This document shows, piece after piece, positions 61,545 through 64,000 of a stretch of 64,000 bases of DNA. Source of the stretch: Lytechinus pictus (taxonomy: Eukaryota > Echinodermata > Echinoidea > Temnopleuroida > Toxopneustidae); the NCBI RefSeq assembly GCF_037042905.1, contig NC_087247.1, positions 38,953,420-39,017,419 on the forward strand. Reading direction: 5' to 3'. Under the pieces are notes generated by a model. That model searched no databases. It was not told the DNA's origin and saw only the letters and a program-made list of their open reading frames with translations. The stretch's first letter is position 1, and the number at the start of each line of letters is the position of its first letter. The translations under genes were made by a program, and so were the position numbers.

Positions 61545-63200
61545 AGGCCAGTGTGAGAGGGGTTGAGGCCGAGGGTAAAATTACTTTTCCTTTTCTGTGT
61601 TATTATGCAAAAGTGATACTTACTGTTAATTATCTCTTGTTGCAAAATGTGTTTACTTCACTATTTTTGTTTGCTTGATGGGTGTTTATTTGTTTTGATT
61701 GAAATGTTTGAATTCTGTCATTTCCTGTTTGATGAAGTGACCACTATGAAATTTATTTGCTAGTAACAACAATATCTGGTGACTTCTGTGTAAAATTATA
61801 CAAAGTCTGGTCTGTTTTCTTTTATCCTTTTGTTTATGTCCTATGTCATATCTAGCTTAACATAATACGGTAGCTTGCTTTCCCATTTCTTGATTCTATA
61901 TAATTGAATGAACATATAACTAAAAACACTTAGCATATTCTTTATTCTTATGTAGGCATCAAAAGCTAAAACGATTTGGACCCCCCTGCATATCTCCACA
62001 GTAAATATACTTTATACAGCCTGATTTACTATATGAACAGTTCATGAACTGATAAGGTATTGCTTAAATTTAAAACAATAGATTTGAAATTTTGAATGGC
62101 AATGTTCATAATATCATTTGTTGAAAAAAAAGTTGAATTTTTCAAAACTTGTGTTTAACCTCTAAAAGAACAACCAATTGATTACGTATAGATTAATTTG
62201 ACTTTCTAACTATGTAACTGTTGGCAGCCATAACTGGGGCACTTCCAAATAATAAATCCATTTTAAATGGTTATGCAATAAAGCTGTGTGTGATGCTATT
62301 GCAGTGCATGATTACATGTGTATCTTTAGTTAGGCACATACTTGAAGCTAACAGAAATTACCATACATGTAAAAACAGTACCCAAACCAAATTGTGGTAT
62401 TAATTAAGTAGGCCTACAGTAGTTCGAATTTGAGTTTTTAGCTTCATGCTATTTCTTTACTTTATTTATCAGCAATCACTGTATTTCCTTGACGAGTGTT
62501 TGTTTTGGTTGAAATGTTTGATAACTTATTCCGTTTCCTATTTGATTAAGTGACCACTGTTAATATGTTTGCTAGAAACAATTACTGTAGTTAAACAATA
62601 ATATGTCCATATATATATATATATATAATGCAGATACCATGTGCATATACATTACGCTGACCTGAGCTGCCATATCGGCACTAAAGCATCAAAGGAATAA
62701 TTCCTACCGGGTACCCATTCACCTCACCTGGGTCAAGTGCAGCATAATGTGTTAAATATTTACTGAAGGAAAACAAGCCATGGCTGGGATTTGAACCCAT
62801 GTCCCTCTGATTGAAAGGCAATAGTTGTAACCACTAGCTAGACCATGACATCCCCACAATTTGTGGTGACTCATGTGTAAAATATATAAGCTTTTTTCTT
62901 TTTTTCCTTCTGTTACCTTTTTCTAACTGGTCTTTTTCTTCTTACAATGTACATATTGGTCAATAAAATAATCCAATCATTGATTTTAGGAAGTTAAAAG
63001 TGGCCAATGTGAGAGAGCTAAAAAAATCATCCTCCCTTGTAATTATACAAATTTGTTTTTGCTAATGATCTGTTACCAACTTGTGTAAACTTCCTCAATT
63101 GTTTTCTTGATGAGGGTTTTTATTTGTCTATGGTTGAAATTTTTGATGAACCCTGTCATTTCCTGTTTGTAGGAGTGACCACTGTCAAAAATCTATTCAT
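61545..63200. repeat. Diverged tandem duplication, three partial copies
   Basis: Blocks such as TTTGATTGAAATGTTTGA, CATTTCCTGTTTGATGAAGTG and ACCACTATGA recur at about 61,677, 62,494 and 63,111. A GTGTGAGAGG / TAATTATACAAATTTG-type block precedes the first and third copies. Unit length is about 560-620 bp once the SINE in copy 2 is removed. Non-coding. Confidence 0.65.
62600..62855 (-). mobile_element. tRNA-derived SINE
   Basis: Read on the - strand it begins GGGGATGTCATGGTCTAGC. It carries an A box (TGGTCTAGCTAGTGG, 62831-62845) and a B box (GGTTCAAATCC, 62787-62797), spaced as in a tRNA. A non-tRNA body follows (GGTGAGGTGAATGGGTACCC), and it ends at an AT microsatellite (about 62,605-62,630). 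The tRNA-like head would recruit RNA polymerase III. It is a SINE head rather than a functional tRNA, because no clean acceptor stem closes. Confidence 0.8.
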
Positions 63201-63347
63201 TAAAGTGGCCTTGCCTAAAAATATCAGACATTTAAATCCCATTTTATCTTTATCAATTTTGCTTTTTATTTAATGAGTGAAAGTCTTGTCCATCTACATT
63301 ATTGGAATGAAATTTCTAAATTATGGGTTTTTTCTTTGTTCTTACAG

Positions 63348-63778
63348 ATGAAGCTCGCCGTGCCAAATCTGGCATCCTTGTTCACTGTCTGGCTGGTGTA
63401 AGCCGCTCTGTGACTGTAACTGTAGCATACCTCATGCAAAAGCTCTGCCTCTCTCTCAACGATGCATACGATTTTGTCAAGAAACGCAAGTCCAACATCT
63501 CCCCCAACTTCAACTTTATGGGTCAGCTAAAAGAGTTTGAACAGAAGCTCACAACGAGTCCATGTCGGACTGGTTCATGTCGGTGTGCAGTTGATGGCTG
63601 CCACTGCCTCAGCCCAGACCCCACCTCATGGATGTCAACATCCTCATCGGCATCCTCGTCCACCTCATCAACCTCATCGTTGTCCAGTGAACTTACAACT
63701 CCGGCCAGTAGTGTCAGCACCAGCACATGTTCAGCAGACAGTAGGAGAGGGGAATTTGATTTTCATTTAGATACCTGA
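63348..63778 (+). CDS. DUSP6: DUSP6/7-type MAP-kinase phosphatase, exon 3 (catalytic)
   Basis: Exon 3 completes codon 260 (Asp) and encodes residues 261-402 plus the TGA stop at 63776-63778. The acceptor is CTTACAG at 63347. The active-site loop is HCLAGVSRS (272-280) with catalytic Cys273 and Arg279. It is followed by VTVAYLMQK and the [13 protein letters not shown] segment (308-320) diagnostic of the DUSP6/7/9 group. The phosphatase domain ends near residue 327. The tail (328-402) has a Cys cluster ([15 protein letters not shown]), then a long Ser/Thr run, and it differs from vertebrate tails in its Ser and Cys content. Total spliced length is 402 residues, slightly longer than the roughly 380 of human DUSP6. 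The three-exon layout matches the vertebrate genes. Confidence 0.97.
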
Positions 63779-64000
63779 ACTGAAACAAGGTACAGGCCTG
63801 TTTTTAAAAGGCTGTTATTATTGCTGTTATTTGTGAAGTTCTGGAAGTTTATCAGTCTGAAAGAACACCAGGAAGTGTGATTTTTGTAGAAGATCACAGA
63901 AAGAAGAAGCAATAAATGATGTTCTGTAGCAGATAGGAACAGCCTTCTCTCCATTGATTATTGTGGTTTACTGCATTTAGGGTTCTACATGCTACAAGAT
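63779..64000 (+). other. DUSP6: DUSP6/7 3' UTR (start; leaves the window)
   Basis: Non-coding AT-rich sequence after the stop. An AATAAA lies at 63911-63916 and could be a polyadenylation signal, but the true end may lie beyond the window. Confidence 0.6.

Larger units (their letters stand above)
40286..63347 (+). other. DUSP6: DUSP6/7 intron 2
   Basis: A 23,062-bp phase-1 intron with GTAAGTAT donor and a TTCTTACAG acceptor. No nested protein gene was recognised. Repeat-derived sequence makes up much of it and is listed separately. The stretches 40,511-42,375, 45,469-46,540, 48,378-49,280, 51,673-54,100, 55,081-56,439 and 58,521-61,544 are AT-rich intronic DNA with microsatellite scraps, poly-G runs (48,991; 59,517) and many TACATGTA octamers, but no gene. 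Confidence 0.85.

Noticed and set aside
62786..62856. A tRNA gene on the - strand
   Set aside because: A and B boxes are present, but no clean acceptor stem is seen and a SINE body with AT-rich tail follows. Better explained as a SINE head.
63523..63726. Acidic - strand open frame opposite exon 3
   Set aside because: It is the antisense shadow of the Ser/Thr-rich tail of the phosphatase.

Overview
The window looks like nuclear DNA of a marine deuterostome, most probably an echinoderm and probably a sea urchin. Genes are split by long AT-rich introns. The rest is packed with foldback MITEs, a tRNA-derived SINE, hAT-like and TA-flanked elements, and a CR1/L2-type LINE whose protein begins with a leader and a 2A motif, a combination described in sea-urchin retrotransposons. 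I assign the organism by element style and protein similarity only.

There are two host genes, both on the + strand. At the left are the last two coding exons of POC1, a centriolar WD40 protein (7806-8027 and 9080-9184), with a 3' UTR probably running to about 11.07 kb; the WD40 exons are not visible and probably lie upstream of the window. From 32,253 to 63,778 lies a complete three-exon MAP-kinase phosphatase of the DUSP6/7 (MKP-3) type. Its exons are 32253-32655, 39911-40285 and 63348-63778. All introns are phase 1 with GT-AG borders, and the spliced product is 402 residues with rhodanese/ERK-docking and dual-specificity phosphatase domains. The tandem order POC1 then DUSP6/7 is the one I know for human POC1B-DUSP6 and POC1A-DUSP7, so this looks like an ancestral gene pair kept on both vertebrate duplicates.

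Layout: 1-7.8 kb, presumptive POC1 intron with a cluster of a 15-bp motif, a 16-bp minisatellite, a foldback element and a hAT-like element. 7.8-11.1 kb, POC1 3' end. 11.1-31.6 kb, intergenic: TTAA-flanked foldback elements, simple repeats, an inverted array of ~200-bp units (19.7-21.15 kb), and the LINE with an intact 1,122-codon ORF on the - strand (21.9-25.5 kb). 31.6-32.25 kb, DUSP6 5' flank. 32.7-39.9 kb, intron 1 (7.3 kb). 40.3-63.3 kb, a 23-kb intron 2 holding a three-level nest of inverted repeats around a ~720-bp-arm palindrome (42.4-45.5 kb), a transposon nested inside a foldback element with a readable target duplication (49.3-51.7 kb), tandem arrays rich in nuclear-receptor DR1 sites (54-58 kb), and a SINE inside one copy of a diverged tandem duplication (61.5-63.2 kb).

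The two host genes have separate jobs (centriole assembly; ERK dephosphorylation in the cytoplasm). The most unusual non-genic signals are the 15-bp motif cluster, the nested palindrome, and the strong enrichment of the octamer TACATGTA in the DUSP6 introns (about 40 copies by eye, against about one in the preceding 32 kb).
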